From Gammaproteobacteria bacterium (GTDB taxonomy: Bacteria > Pseudomonadota > Gammaproteobacteria > Pseudomonadales > Pseudohongiellaceae), in the NCBI GenBank assembly GCA_029244985.1, contig JAQWQD010000033.1:1-64000 (forward strand): a stretch of 64,000 bases of DNA, written 5' to 3'. The translations under genes were made by a program, and so were the position numbers. Positions 15,452 to 25,523 of this stretch are shown one piece after another (the first letter of the stretch is position 1; the number at the start of each line of letters is the position of its first letter). Below the pieces are notes generated by a model. The model saw only the letters and a program-made list of their open reading frames with translations, was not told the origin of the DNA and did not search any database.

Positions 15452-16558
15452 TTACAATTCCTCTGGGATAAGGGAGAGTTGATCGATTGTGTTCTGCTGT
15501 TCTGGATGTTCAAATTTTATGGATGAAAGTTCTTTTGGGGAAATACGAACCCCCATGCCTAATAATCTAACAGGCTTATTGCCTCGGGCGAAACCTTCTT
15601 TGCAAAGCGAACTGAAATTATTTATGTCAGTAGATTGAGAGACCATTTCTACTGTTGTTTGAACAAAATCATGAAACTTTATCTTTATAAATTGTTTGTT
15701 AATGTCGTACTTAGGAGAAATATTTTCGAGTCTTTTGCTGAGCTGTTCTCTTAGATCGGGTAGTTCTATCAAACAAGAATTCATATCCAGCAGATCTTCG
15801 GCGTAGGTGTTTTCAACGCTAACAGATTTGCGAATTCTGTCTGTTTGAATGGGTCTGTTGTCGATGCCCAGACTTAGCAGATATAATCGTTCGCCGAAGC
15901 TACCAAAATATTTTTGCAGTTTTTCCTTGTCGAGCTTTCTCAAATCTCCGCAAGTATTTATCCCGAGGCGCTTCATTTTATTCGCGGTCACTTTACCTAC
16001 GCCATGTAATTTTTTGACCGGCAATATTGCAACGAAAGCTTCCACTTGTTCTGGTGTGATCACAAATTGATTGTCAGGTTTTTTCCAATCACTAGCAATT
16101 TTCGCGAGGAATTTGTTTGGTGCGATGCCCGCAGAGATAGTAATGCCAATTTGTCGCCGGACCTCATTGCGAATTTCTTCCGCAATACGAGTAGCGCTAC
16201 CGGCAAAATGTTCACATTCACTTACATCGAGATAAGCTTCATCCAAAGACAGCGGCTCTATTAAATGTGTGTAATGCTGAAAAATATTATGAATTTGGCG
16301 CGAGGCTGTTCTGTATTTCTCCATATCCGGACGAATAATGATTAATTCAGGGCAGCGCTTTCTTGCAGTAGCAGACGCCATTGCAGAATGAATACCGAAT
16401 TTCCGCGCCTCATAGTTGCAGGTTGCGACCACACCGCGGCGTTGAGGAGAACCGCCCACGGCAATCGACTTTCCCTTAAGGCTCGGGTTATCCCGCATTT
16501 CAATTGATGCGTAGAAACAATCGCAATCACAGTGAATTATTTTGCGATGTAACTTCAT
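15452..16558 (-). CDS. dinB: DNA polymerase IV
   Basis: A 368-residue Y-family translesion polymerase. Catalytic acidic motifs are HCDCDCFYASIEM near the start and LSLDEAYLDVSE near residue 100, with the steric-gate aromatic in FYASIE. The thumb helix-hairpin-helix (LHGVGKVTANKMKRLGI) and little-finger domain follow. The C-terminus ends with QQNTIDQLSLIPEEL, containing a QLSL beta-clamp binding motif. It is error-prone and in many bacteria LexA-controlled; I did not find a clear LexA box just upstream. Confidence 0.93.
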   Translation of the reverse strand: MKLHRKIIHCDCDCFYASIEMRDNPSLKGKSIAVGGSPQRRGVVATCNYEARKFGIHSAMASATARKRCPELIIIRPDMEKYRTASRQIHNIFQHYTHLIEPLSLDEAYLDVSECEHFAGSATRIAEEIRNEVRRQIGITISAGIAPNKFLAKIASDWKKPDNQFVITPEQVEAFVAILPVKKLHGVGKVTANKMKRLGINTCGDLRKLDKEKLQKYFGSFGERLYLLSLGIDNRPIQTDRIRKSVSVENTYAEDLLDMNSCLIELPDLREQLSKRLENISPKYDINKQFIKIKFHDFVQTTVEMVSQSTDINNFSSLCKEGFARGNKPVRLLGMGVRISPKELSSIKFEHPEQQNTIDQLSLIPEEL

Positions 16559-16637
16559 AGTTAAAGCTTGGTGAGATTATCCGATCAAACTATAACAGGC
16601 CTTGTCACTTGTAAATAAGCCCTTGCTGGTAGAGTTA

Positions 16638-17726
16638 TTATCCGTTTCTGCGCTCAAATTCACGCATAAATTCGGCTAAGGCTTCGCATCCGGCTATTGG
16701 CATGGCGTTGTAGATGGAAGCGCGAATGCCTCCGACGTTTCTATGACCTTTAAGTGCATATAATCCTTGATCTAACGCCTGACCAACGAAATCACTCACC
16801 AGGTCATTATTCGCTAAATTAAAAGTCACATTCATCGTTGATCGATGTTCTGTTTGTGCAGTGCCTTGATAAAAGCCAGACTGGTCAATTAGCTTATAGA
16901 GCAAATCAGCTTTAGCTTCATTCTGGAATTCCAGTGCAGAGACACCACCTTGTTCTTTTAACCACTCTAGTACTAATTTCATCATATAAATGGCAAAGGT
17001 GTTATTGGTGTTCGCAAGGGAATGCTTTTCGGCATAGGTTTTATAATTCAATAGACTGGGTGTTTCAGGAGAGGCATGTTCAAGCAGATCTTCTCGAATT
17101 ATGACAAGAGCGAGTCCAGGTGGTCCCAAATTTTTCTGCAGGCCAGCGAAAATAACGCCAAATTCTTCAATATTTAGCGAACGGGATAAAAATTCAGAGG
17201 TCATATCCGCGACTAAGGGAATATTTTCCATATCTGGAAATTGTTGGAATCGCGTACCATAAATGGTGTTGTTGCTGGTGATGTGCAAATAAGAGTAATC
17301 ACCCGTTAGTTCGGAACTATCAAAAGTGGGAATGCGATCATAGTTTGTAGCCTCACTGGTCCCTACAATATCCACTGTCCCGTAGCGAGAAGCTTCCCTG
17401 TTTGCTAATTTTGCAAAATTCCCTGATTCTATATAAGCCGCTTTTCTGCTAGGTAATCGAGACATCAGGTTCATGGGAATAGCTGAAAACTGCATCTGTG
17501 CGCCGCCATGTACATAAAGTATTTTGTAGTTCTTTGGTATGTTGGCGAGCTCAATGAGTAATTCATCTGCTTGATTAATAATAGCATCGAATTCCTTGGA
17601 ACGATGGCTGATCTCTATTACAGAGGCTCCCATACCATTGAAATTTAGAAATTCTTGTTGGGCTTTTTCCATTACTGCAGTTGGCAGCATGGCTGGTCCG
17701 GCGCCGAAATTAAAAACTCGATTCAT
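16638..17726 (-). CDS. serC: Phosphoserine aminotransferase
   Basis: A 362-residue PLP enzyme that converts 3-phosphohydroxypyruvate and glutamate to phosphoserine; it also serves pyridoxine synthesis in gammaproteobacteria. Seen are the N-terminal FNFGAGPAMLP, the YVHGGAQMQFSAIPMNL phosphate/PLP region and the PLP lysine in FAGLQKNLGPPG (near residue 198). The C-terminal GHRNVGGIRASIYNAMP binds the substrate. It lies 48 bp after serA on the same strand, giving two successive steps of serine synthesis. Confidence 0.95.
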   Translation of the reverse strand: MNRVFNFGAGPAMLPTAVMEKAQQEFLNFNGMGASVIEISHRSKEFDAIINQADELLIELANIPKNYKILYVHGGAQMQFSAIPMNLMSRLPSRKAAYIESGNFAKLANREASRYGTVDIVGTSEATNYDRIPTFDSSELTGDYSYLHITSNNTIYGTRFQQFPDMENIPLVADMTSEFLSRSLNIEEFGVIFAGLQKNLGPPGLALVIIREDLLEHASPETPSLLNYKTYAEKHSLANTNNTFAIYMMKLVLEWLKEQGGVSALEFQNEAKADLLYKLIDQSGFYQGTAQTEHRSTMNVTFNLANNDLVSDFVGQALDQGLYALKGHRNVGGIRASIYNAMPIAGCEALAEFMREFERRNG

Positions 17727-17774
17727 TACTACATTCCTAAAAAGATTACTCTGGGTTTGATTCTTTAATGAAAA

Positions 17775-18956
17775 CTATAAAACGGTTACTTTAATTACGT
17801 CATCAATGTTTGAGATTGCAGCCAAGGCAGAGTCGGAGGGCACACTTTCTAGATCAATTAAATTATAGGCGACTTCATTTCTACTCTTATTTAGCATGTC
17901 GATAACATTTATATTCTGATCTGCGAGTACAGATAATATTTGACCTAACATTTTGGGCACATTTTTGTTGGAAATCGCAAGTCGTGTGCCCTGTTTGGCA
18001 TTGATGTCTCTATCAAGGTGAAGGTTAGGGAAATTGACAGAATTCCTAATATTGCCATTTTCGAGAAAGTCTCTTAATTGATCGGCCGCCATCTTGGCGC
18101 AGTTTTCTTCAGCCTCCGCTGTGCTAGCGCCTAAATGAGGCATAGAAATAACATCTTCTCTATCTTGAAATTCAGGTCGAGGGAAATCGCAGATGTATTT
18201 GCCCAACTTGCCAGATTCCAAAGCGTTCAGAAGGGCATTGGAATCTACAATTTCGTCTCTGGCAAAATTCAACAGGCATGTGTCTTTATTCATGGCGGCA
18301 AACATGGAGGCATCAATGAGGTTGCGTGTAGAGTCCAGGACAGGCAGATGTAATGAAATAAAATCACAACTTCCTACTAAAGTATTTAGGTTTTCTATTC
18401 GTTTAACTTGGCTTGGTAAGCGCCAGGCGGCATCAACCGACAAAGCGGGATCAAAACCACGAACATTCATTTCCAGCTTGATGGCCATGTCTGCCACCAT
18501 GGAGCCAATTGCCCCAAGACCGATTACGCCTAATGTTTTCCCGGCAATCTCGCTACCTTTAAACCTTTTCTTTTCTGTCTCCATTAACTTAGACAACTCT
18601 CCATAATCAGATATGGAAGATTGGCTATTGGCGAACCCTATACCAGGGATGATTCCTCTTGAGGCGAGTAAGAGCCCACACAGCACGAGCTCTTTAACCG
18701 CGTTGGCATTTGCCCCAGGCGTATTAAAGACAACCACCCCATGCTTAGTGCATTGATCAACAGGGACATTGTTGACTCCTGCTCCAGCACGCGCTACGGC
18801 TTTCATCTCCCCATTGATTGCTGAAGCATCTAGTTTGTGGCTTCGCAATAAGAGGGCGTCTGGTTGCTCTAAGTCAGCACTGACCTCGTATTGGTCTTTG
18901 GGGAATCGTTCTAGCCCGCATGCTGATATGGCGTTAAAGGTTTGAATTTTGTGCAT
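17775..18956 (-). CDS. serA: D-3-phosphoglycerate dehydrogenase
   Basis: A 393-residue NAD-dependent enzyme for the first step of serine synthesis. The Rossmann motif GVIGLGAIGSMVADMA lies near residue 140. The catalytic Arg-Glu-His set is in NFARDEIVD, the following FPRPEF region and MPHLGASTAEAEE. A C-terminal ACT-like domain (about 320-393) is expected to bind serine for feedback. The ATG at 18956 has AGCAGGA upstream; an in-frame TTG at 18989 would add 11 residues without a site. Next gene on the strand is serC. Confidence 0.93.
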   Translation of the reverse strand: MHKIQTFNAISACGLERFPKDQYEVSADLEQPDALLLRSHKLDASAINGEMKAVARAGAGVNNVPVDQCTKHGVVVFNTPGANANAVKELVLCGLLLASRGIIPGIGFANSQSSISDYGELSKLMETEKKRFKGSEIAGKTLGVIGLGAIGSMVADMAIKLEMNVRGFDPALSVDAAWRLPSQVKRIENLNTLVGSCDFISLHLPVLDSTRNLIDASMFAAMNKDTCLLNFARDEIVDSNALLNALESGKLGKYICDFPRPEFQDREDVISMPHLGASTAEAEENCAKMAADQLRDFLENGNIRNSVNFPNLHLDRDINAKQGTRLAISNKNVPKMLGQILSVLADQNINVIDMLNKSRNEVAYNLIDLESVPSDSALAAISNIDDVIKVTVL

Positions 18957-19180
18957 GTGTTTAAAATCCTGCTGATTTTTCAGCCCCAATAGAGGTAGCG
19001 GATTTGCAGAAAAATATTGCTGCAGATCTTGGAGTAATCGCTAATTGCTGAATCATTTGCCTTGAATCCGCGTGCTTGGACAACAATACGGAGGGGATAT
19101 CGGAGTTTTTACAGCGGGCAATTATGTCGTGAATTGAGCTGAAGTTCCAGTTTGATTTGTGTTTCTCAGCAAGAAGTTTT

Positions 19181-19208
19181 TTGGGAACTTGGTAACGCGG
19201 GTTATTAT
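19181..19208 (+). promoter_or_regulatory. Candidate sigma-70 promoter for the MBL/GIY-YIG genes
   Basis: TTGGGA (19181-19186) and TATTAT (19203-19208) are separated by 16 bp and lie about 35 bp before the start codon at 19244. The rest of the 287-bp divergent region toward serA shows nothing else I can assign. Confidence 0.45.
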
Positions 19209-19243
19209 AGCTTCCTCTATCGAAAAACTAACTGAGAGAACTA

Positions 19244-20086
19244 ATGGAAGGATTCGAACCAGGCGTGCCGACTGCGATTGATGGATGCAAGATTCCCGTA
19301 ACAAGGATATTAGGTCGTAACCCAGGGCCCATGACTGGTCCGGGCACAAATAGCTACCTCATTGGCCAGGATAGACTATGTTTGTTAGATCCTGGTCCAA
19401 TCGATGACGTCCAATTTGAAAGCTTTATGTCGGCGATTGGGAATAGGAAACTGGAATATCTGTTGCTTACTCATACTCATGGAGACCACTCCCCTGGAGC
19501 AGCGCGAATCCACGAGGCTACTGATGCTACGTTAGTGGGCATCTCTGCCCCCAATGTGGTTGGTCAAGATCAGAGCTTTCAACCCAAGCAAAAATGGCAG
19601 CATGGAGATGAAGTCCATTGTGGAGAATACACAATACGCCTTATTCATACGCCAGGCCATGTCTCTAACCATCTGTGCTTTCTTCTAGTGGAGGAAGCAC
19701 TGTTATTTACTGGAGATCATGTCCTACAGGGCACAACATCAGTGATTTTGCCGCCTGATGGAGACATGGGTTCTTATCTCGATTCCCTTGCCTACTTGCA
19801 GACTTTGCGATTGCGTTATCTGGCGCCGGGCCATGGGGGAATAATGGATGAACCCCAATTGGAAATCGAGAAACTCATCGCTCACCGACTGAAAAGAGAA
19901 GCAAAAGTTCTGGCAGGATTGACTGAGCTTGGGGAGTGTACCGTTGATGAATTGGTTTTAATTGTCTATGACGATGTTGCTGAGCACTTAATACCTTGGG
20001 CCAAGCGAACTATGTTGGCGCATCTGATTAAATTGGAGCGCGATGACAGAATTATTGAATCACAAGATCGGTGGCGGTTGCTCTGA
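19244..20086 (+). CDS. MBL-fold hydrolase, LACTB2-like
   Basis: A 280-residue cytoplasmic metallo-beta-lactamase-fold protein. [19 protein letters not shown] at the N-terminus, [24 protein letters not shown] and FTGDHVLQG match the LACTB2 group, of which the human member is an endoribonuclease; bacterial members are of unsettled function. The C-terminal region (about 215-280) is a winged-helix-like extension present in the same group. No signal peptide is present. It overlaps the next gene by 16 bp. Confidence 0.8.
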   Translation: MEGFEPGVPTAIDGCKIPVTRILGRNPGPMTGPGTNSYLIGQDRLCLLDPGPIDDVQFESFMSAIGNRKLEYLLLTHTHGDHSPGAARIHEATDATLVGISAPNVVGQDQSFQPKQKWQHGDEVHCGEYTIRLIHTPGHVSNHLCFLLVEEALLFTGDHVLQGTTSVILPPDGDMGSYLDSLAYLQTLRLRYLAPGHGGIMDEPQLEIEKLIAHRLKREAKVLAGLTELGECTVDELVLIVYDDVAEHLIPWAKRTMLAHLIKLERDDRIIESQDRWRLL

Positions 20087-20394
20087 CTGCCGAGGGTAAC
20101 AAGCTTTGGATTCTCTACATGATTCGTGCAAGAGATCAAAGTCTATATACAGGGATAACTACTGACCCTGAAAGACGGCTCATCGAGCACAACTGTTCTG
20201 CAGAAACTGGGTCGAAAGGTGCTAAGGCCCTGCGTGGGAAAGGGCCTCTGAAATTGGTTTATCAAGCAGAAATTGGTGATAGATCTGAAGCCCAGAAAAT
20301 GGAATATAAAGTTAAGCAACTTTCTAAAGCTCAAAAAGAAGTACTCGTTAGTAAGCAACAACCACTCCTCCAGTTTTTAGAAAAAACTAATTAG
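20071..20394 (+). CDS. GIY-YIG nuclease-superfamily protein (UPF0213-like)
   Basis: A 107-residue single-domain protein. The GIY-YIG signature is read as [27 protein letters not shown], followed by the conserved lysine-rich [14 protein letters not shown] and an acidic/basic helix with [14 protein letters not shown]. Length and motif order match the YhbQ group, small proteins suspected of DNA repair or restriction roles. The start is GTG at 20071, inside the end of the preceding gene, which implies coupled translation. Confidence 0.82.
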   Translation: MAVALTAEGNKLWILYMIRARDQSLYTGITTDPERRLIEHNCSAETGSKGAKALRGKGPLKLVYQAEIGDRSEAQKMEYKVKQLSKAQKEVLVSKQQPLLQFLEKTN

Positions 20395-20414
20395 CTATTC
20401 GAGAACACTTAGTT

Positions 20415-20822
20415 ATGGTGATACAAGTTCGCGGTATTGATCATGTAGTGCTTAGAACTGCAGACTTTGGTCCAATGAAATCTTTTTATTGTGAGGTGCT
20501 TAATTGCGTTATTGAGCGCGAGCTTCCGGATATAGGGTTAATTCAGTTACGTGCTGGAGCTGCACTAATTGATTTGGTGCCTATAGACAGTAAATTAGGC
20601 GGGTTAGGAGGAGAGGCGCCAAATCAGGGTGGTAGGAATATGGATCATTTTTGTTTGCAAGTAGAAAAAATTGAAGAATCAGAACTAAAGGCTTACTTAC
20701 TCTCTAGCAAGGTTGAGGTTGAAGAATTTGCCGATAGATATGGCGCTGAAGGATTTGGCCGTTCGCTTTACATAACTGATCCGGATGGAAATGTAGTAGA
20801 GCTAAAATTTTCTTTAACTTGA
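20415..20822 (+). CDS. VOC/glyoxalase-fold protein
   Basis: A 135-residue protein with two beta-alpha-beta-beta-beta units of the vicinal-oxygen-chelate superfamily. Potential metal ligands are His in GIDHVVLRT (start of unit 1), His in NMDHFCLQV (start of unit 2) and Glu in VVELKFSL at the end. Relatives cover lactoylglutathione lyase, dioxygenases and drug-binding proteins. The ligands fit a metal-binding member, but the substrate is unknown. It lies 20 bp after the GIY-YIG gene in the same direction. Confidence 0.8.
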   Translation: MVIQVRGIDHVVLRTADFGPMKSFYCEVLNCVIERELPDIGLIQLRAGAALIDLVPIDSKLGGLGGEAPNQGGRNMDHFCLQVEKIEESELKAYLLSSKVEVEEFADRYGAEGFGRSLYITDPDGNVVELKFSLT

Positions 20823-20832
20823 ACTAAGCGAA

Positions 20833-22320
20833 CTATTGTTCCGGTTGGTTTTCAATAGTAGGTGTAATTTTAAAGTTTAGAAAACCATAGATTATAGCGA
20901 CAACTGGATTAATCAGGTTAAAGAAGCAGTAAGGGATATAGGTAAAAGTTGCAACGCCGAGAGTACCGGCCATGAATGCGCCACACGTATTCCAGGGAAT
21001 TAAAGGTGATGTAATTGTGCCCGAATCCTCAAGCGTTCTCGAAAGGTTTTTCATATCCAGGTTGCGGTTTTTGTACTCGTGTTTGTACATCCGGCCCGGA
21101 AGCACTACTGAAATATATTGATCTGAAGTAATAATGTTAGAGCCAAAACAGGTAGCAATCGTGGTTGCTATCAAGCTTCCAGTGCTGTGTACAAATGATA
21201 ATGTATATTCAACAAGGCGACGCAGTAATCCGGTGTGATCCATTACCGCTCCAAATACCATAGCACATAAGACTAGCCAGATTACCCAAAGCATCGAGCT
21301 CATGCCGCCTCTGGTCATTAAGTCGTCGAGTGTTTCATTACCACTCGAAATGGCAAATCCATCGAATAATGTGTACCACACGCCTTTAAACAATCCAAGG
21401 AATACACTGGGAGTTTCACCAGCGAGATTGATTATTGCTGGTTTTTGGAAGATTAATGCTATTACGATACCGAGCAATATGCCTGCTAAAATTGTTGGAA
21501 TTGGTGGCAATTTCTTATTGGCCATTACTAATAATACAACGACAGGCAGTAGCATAATAAAATTGATGGTAAAGTTTTCTTTTAACAAGCCCATAGTGGT
21601 TTCAAGTTCACTCGAGGAGCTGCTAGTATCGATATTGAAACCAATTACCCCAAAAAGTATTAGGGCGATTACTATGCTAGGTATTGTTGTCCACATCATG
21701 TGACCGATGTGAGTAAACAAATCTGTTCCAGCCACAGCGGGTGCTAAATTAGTAGTATCAGAAAGAGGAGACATTTTATCTCCAAAATAAGCACCTGAAA
21801 TAATTGCTCCCGCTGTTACCTCGAGAGATAGGCCCATCCCTCCAGCTGCTCCAATTAATGCAATTCCTATAGTGCCTGCGACAGTCCAAGAACTGCCAAT
21901 ACTCAGAGCGATGAATGCGCAGATAATGCAACTAGCCGCATAGAAAATCGAGGGGTCGAGTATTAAGAGGCTATAATAGATCATAGTTGGAACAGTTCCA
22001 GACATTATCCAACTACCAATTAAAGCACCCACGGAGAATAAAATTAGCAACGGCCTGATGGCAACGGTAACGCCTGAGATAATGCTAGCCTCGATCTCTT
22101 CCCAAGTTTGGCCATTATTCCAGCCAATGAGTGCCGCTACTGCCGCTCCAACACACAGAGCAATCTGGTTAGGTCCGGAGCTGGAGTCTTCGCCAAAGAG
22201 ATAAACTGACAAAGAAAGCAGGCAAACCAGCACAAAAATGGGAAAAAGTGCTTGAAAAAGGGTAGGAGATGCTGCGTTACCAGGGCTTGCTAGATCTGAT
22301 TCTTGCGAGACTGTCATCAA
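20833..22320 (-). CDS. NhaC-family Na+/H+ antiporter
   Basis: A 495-residue inner-membrane protein with about 11 to 12 hydrophobic segments. SGAYFGDKMSPLSDTTNLAPAVAGTDLF is the strongly conserved NhaC signature, with the acidic residues expected to carry cations. ITSPLIPWNTCGAFMAGTLG near residue 440 is also typical. These proteins expel sodium in exchange for protons and help pH and salt balance, and some members exchange malate and lactate instead. It is transcribed divergently from proA across a 180-bp gap. Confidence 0.88.
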   Translation of the reverse strand: MMTVSQESDLASPGNAASPTLFQALFPIFVLVCLLSLSVYLFGEDSSSGPNQIALCVGAAVAALIGWNNGQTWEEIEASIISGVTVAIRPLLILFSVGALIGSWIMSGTVPTMIYYSLLILDPSIFYAASCIICAFIALSIGSSWTVAGTIGIALIGAAGGMGLSLEVTAGAIISGAYFGDKMSPLSDTTNLAPAVAGTDLFTHIGHMMWTTIPSIVIALILFGVIGFNIDTSSSSSELETTMGLLKENFTINFIMLLPVVVLLVMANKKLPPIPTILAGILLGIVIALIFQKPAIINLAGETPSVFLGLFKGVWYTLFDGFAISSGNETLDDLMTRGGMSSMLWVIWLVLCAMVFGAVMDHTGLLRRLVEYTLSFVHSTGSLIATTIATCFGSNIITSDQYISVVLPGRMYKHEYKNRNLDMKNLSRTLEDSGTITSPLIPWNTCGAFMAGTLGVATFTYIPYCFFNLINPVVAIIYGFLNFKITPTIENQPEQ

Positions 22321-22500
22321 ACATTGCCTAGTGGCGACTTCGTAAAGTTCATAGTAATCGACCCAGCATAAACTTATAGCGAGTATCTGTCTATTTGAAC
22401 CCCATTAAGGGGGCAGAGTAAGATATAATTGAAGTGTTTTGGCAACTATATGAAATTATTGGGGCCTAATCGATCTTTTCTGTGGAAGAGTTAAACCAAG

Positions 22501-23781
22501 ATGAATAGCAATGAGAGTTATGTAACTGATATTGAGACCTACATGAGCGAGTTAGGCTCTCAGGCTCGTATTGCGTCTCGTGAAATCTCAAAGGCTTCCA
22601 CTGCAAAAAAAAATGCAGCACTTTATGCTATTGCTGAAGCTATAAATAGCAAACGTGCAGCATTAATGGAGGCAAATAAAAAAGATTTGCAAGCTGGTGC
22701 AAAAAAAGGTTTGGAATCTGCATTGATGGATCGGTTGGAGCTTACCGAAGGGCGTATCGACGCTATGCTTGAGGGTCTCCGACAAGTTGCGTCTTTGGAT
22801 GACCCTGTAGGAGAGGTCAGTGAATTGAAATATCGGCCTAGTGGAATTCAAGTTGGTCGGATGCGAGTACCTTTAGGCGTAATCGGAATCATTTACGAAT
22901 CTCGACCGAATGTAACGTGCGAAGCTGCGAGCCTGTGCTTGAAATCAGGTAATGCAGCCATACTCAGAGGCGGATCAGAGGCAATTAATTCGAACCAAGC
23001 AATCGCTGATTGCATTAGCTCAGGATTAGAGGTCGCTGGATTGAACCCCGTTATCATTCAAGTACTTAGTCGTATCGAGCGAGATGCGGTAGGAAAACTG
23101 ATAACTATGCCAGAGTATGTTGACGTTATTGTCCCGCGTGGTGGCAAAGGTTTAATTGAAAGAATAACTAATGAAGCAAAAGTGCCAGTAATTAAACATC
23201 TAGACGGTAATTGCCATTTGTATATTGATGAGAAGGCAGATGTAGAGAAAGCGATTTCAGTTGCTATCAACGCTAAAACGCAACGCTATGGTACATGTTG
23301 TACTTTAGAGTCACTGGTCATTGCAGAATCTATTGCTGCTGAGGTTCTTCCCAAACTTTGTGCAGAGTACACATCCCTCAATGTTGAAATGAGAGGATGC
23401 GAAAAGACTAAGCAATTGGTTGGTAATGTTCAGTCCGCAACTGAAAAAGATTTTGAAACAGAATACCTGGCACCGATTATTTCTATCAAAATTGTAGCCG
23501 AAGTTGACGAGGCAATCGCACACATAAATAAATATAGTTCTCAGCATACGGAATCGATAATTACTGAAAATCACGATCATGCTCAACGATTTTTGAGAGA
23601 AGTTGATTCTAGTTCGGTAATGGTAAATGCTTCAACGCGATTTGCAGATGGATTCGAGTATGGACTAGGTGCTGAAATTGGGATTTCGACTGACAAATTA
23701 CATGCTCGCGGGCCGGTTGGCCTTGAAGGTTTAACTTCGCAGAAATTCATTGTGTTAGGGGATGGTCATATTCGGCAATGA
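22501..23781 (+). CDS. proA: Gamma-glutamyl phosphate reductase
   Basis: A 426-residue aldehyde-dehydrogenase-fold enzyme that reduces gamma-glutamyl phosphate with NADPH, the second step of proline synthesis. The catalytic cysteine is within [12 protein letters not shown] (Cys266 or Cys267). [17 protein letters not shown] and [14 protein letters not shown] are family hallmarks. The C-terminus [22 protein letters not shown] is complete. The proB partner is not adjacent. The stop overlaps the nadD start by 4 bp, a common proA-nadD arrangement. It heads the long plus-strand block to lipA. Confidence 0.95.
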   Translation: MNSNESYVTDIETYMSELGSQARIASREISKASTAKKNAALYAIAEAINSKRAALMEANKKDLQAGAKKGLESALMDRLELTEGRIDAMLEGLRQVASLDDPVGEVSELKYRPSGIQVGRMRVPLGVIGIIYESRPNVTCEAASLCLKSGNAAILRGGSEAINSNQAIADCISSGLEVAGLNPVIIQVLSRIERDAVGKLITMPEYVDVIVPRGGKGLIERITNEAKVPVIKHLDGNCHLYIDEKADVEKAISVAINAKTQRYGTCCTLESLVIAESIAAEVLPKLCAEYTSLNVEMRGCEKTKQLVGNVQSATEKDFETEYLAPIISIKIVAEVDEAIAHINKYSSQHTESIITENHDHAQRFLREVDSSSVMVNASTRFADGFEYGLGAEIGISTDKLHARGPVGLEGLTSQKFIVLGDGHIRQ

Positions 23782-24413
23782 CGTCTCGAATTGGTGTGCT
23801 AGGGGGTATGTTTGACCCGATCCACAATGGTCACATTGAAGTTGCTAGCTTTGCCCGTAACTACTTATCTTTGGACCTTGTAAAGCTTGTTCCTTGTTCG
23901 ATACCAAATCATCGAAAAAACGCAAACTCGTCGGCTTTTCATAGGTTAGCAATGCTCAATCTAGCTATAGAAAAGCAAGATGGTTTGCAAGTTGATTCGA
24001 TTGAGCTCAAGCGAGAAGGAATATCTTACACTGCAGACACGCTCCAAGAATTAAAGCGCCAAAATAAAGCCAGCCAACTGGTTTTCGTCTTAGGCTTGGA
24101 TTCTTTTAATACAATTGCAAAATGGCATGATTGGGAAAAATTATTTGAGCTTTGTAGCTTCTTTGTCCTCGCTAGATCAGGGGCTAAAATCAACAAAGAA
24201 ACTTCTCAAGTGATTAAACTAAATGAAAGGCTGGCCAAGTCAAACGAGGCGTTTTTTCAACAGTCTACTGGTCGTATTTTATTTGCTAAAGAATTTAACA
24301 ATGATTTGTCATCGACTAAGGTTAGAAATCAATTTGCAGAAGGCAAGGATCTTCATAGCTCTTTAGACGATGCCGTTTATTCTTATATAAAACAACATAA
24401 CTTGTATCACTAA
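23778..24413 (+). CDS. nadD: Nicotinate-nucleotide adenylyltransferase
   Basis: A 211-residue nucleotidyltransferase that makes nicotinate adenine dinucleotide from nicotinate mononucleotide and ATP. The nucleotide-binding HxGH motif is in [15 protein letters not shown], and the second motif is LSSTKVRNQ (S-x-T-x-x-R). The [18 protein letters not shown] segment is typical. The start ATG overlaps the proA stop in ATGA. NadE, the last step of NAD synthesis, is also in this window at 58322. Confidence 0.93.
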   Translation: MTSRIGVLGGMFDPIHNGHIEVASFARNYLSLDLVKLVPCSIPNHRKNANSSAFHRLAMLNLAIEKQDGLQVDSIELKREGISYTADTLQELKRQNKASQLVFVLGLDSFNTIAKWHDWEKLFELCSFFVLARSGAKINKETSQVIKLNERLAKSNEAFFQQSTGRILFAKEFNNDLSSTKVRNQFAEGKDLHSSLDDAVYSYIKQHNLYH

Positions 24414-24431
24414 TTGGAGTAGGCAATTCTA

Positions 24432-24794
24432 TTGAAAAGTAAAAAATTAGCAGAACTCGCCGTTGAGGCGTTAGAGGATTTAAAAGGACAATCTATTCGC
24501 TGCATTAATGTGTCTAAATTGACCTCGATCACTGATTTTATGATTATAGCAACGGGTAGGTCTAATACACACATAAAGGCTTTAGCCGACAACGTGTTAA
24601 AGAATGCGAAGGAAGCTGATCTTGAAGTTGTTGGGGTTGAGGGGCGGATGCAATCTGAATGGGTGTTAGTGGATGTGGGTGATGTAGTAGTTCATATCAT
24701 GCTTGCACCTATGCGTGCGTTATATAATCTTGAAGAACTATGGAATTTTGATTCTCAAGCAGACGTTAAGCGGACATCTCAAGTAGCAACTTGA
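24432..24794 (+). CDS. rsfS: Ribosomal silencing factor RsfS
   Basis: A 120-residue Iojap-family protein that binds uL14 and keeps the 50S subunit from joining the 30S when nutrients are short. Signature stretches: TDFMIIATGRSNTHIKALAD and EGRMQSEWVLVDVGDVVVHIM, with LYNLEELW near the end. The start is TTG at 24432, preceded by GGAGTAGGC, and no ATG fits. It sits between nadD and rlmH, the usual gammaproteobacterial order. Confidence 0.93.
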   Translation: MKSKKLAELAVEALEDLKGQSIRCINVSKLTSITDFMIIATGRSNTHIKALADNVLKNAKEADLEVVGVEGRMQSEWVLVDVGDVVVHIMLAPMRALYNLEELWNFDSQADVKRTSQVAT

Positions 24795-24832
24795 TCAACT
24801 AATAAATAACCATTTGGCTATATTTGTAAATC

Positions 24833-25303
24833 ATGCGTATTTCTCTAATATCAGTAGGCACAAAAATGCCTACCTGGATAAAGGAAGGGGTTGCTGAATA
24901 CTCGAAACGAATCGTCAAGACATTGGGGTTTTCATTATATGAAGTTCCTTTAGCTCATCGTACCAAATCCTCCAAGGGTCCTCAGCCCATGCAAAAGGAA
25001 GGGAAAGCATTATTAGCTAAAATTCAAGTTTATGATTATGTTATTGTGCTTGAGGTTGAAGGAAAGCGGATGTCTACCATGGCAGTGGCAGAGCGGCTTG
25101 CTGCATTCAAGAGCGAAGGGAAGAATATTGTTTTTCTAGTTGGTGGCCCAGACGGCCTTCATTCTCAATGTCGAGAAAGGGCTGATGAGCAGTGGTCACT
25201 TTCAGACTTAACACTTCCCCACCCTATAGTGCGGTTGGTCCTGGTGGAACAGCTGTATCGCGCTAATAGCTTGCTCGAAGGTCATCCCTATCACAGAGGG
25301 TAG
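24833..25303 (+). CDS. rlmH: 23S rRNA pseudouridine-1915 N3-methyltransferase
   Basis: A 156-residue SPOUT-fold methyltransferase that modifies 23S rRNA position 1915 on the assembled 70S ribosome using S-adenosylmethionine. The knot region FLVGGPDGL and the C-terminal LPHPIVRLVLVEQLYRAN...GHPYHR are family signatures. Length is typical. RluD, which makes pseudouridine 1915 before this step, is encoded in the same window at 61242. Confidence 0.95.
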   Translation: MRISLISVGTKMPTWIKEGVAEYSKRIVKTLGFSLYEVPLAHRTKSSKGPQPMQKEGKALLAKIQVYDYVIVLEVEGKRMSTMAVAERLAAFKSEGKNIVFLVGGPDGLHSQCRERADEQWSLSDLTLPHPIVRLVLVEQLYRANSLLEGHPYHRG

Positions 25304-25523
25304 TGAACATTTTTTGAACTGGCTGCTCCTTCATATTCTTATTGAAAAAACTTGAAACATTGGCTAAAAATTAAGCAAAAAAAGCTAAACTTATTAATTG
25401 GAGCGTTGAGCAACTAAATAATTGAATTGTTGTCTAAAGGCGAGTGGATGTTTGCCTTCAGTCGCCTACCTCTTAGCCGATTACTCTAATGATTAACCAA
25501 ACCTATGTCGGACAAAATATCAT

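Noticed and set aside
19246-19262. T-loop-like sequence resembling a tRNA 3' part
   Set aside because: It encodes the first residues of the LACTB2-like protein and has no matching stems.
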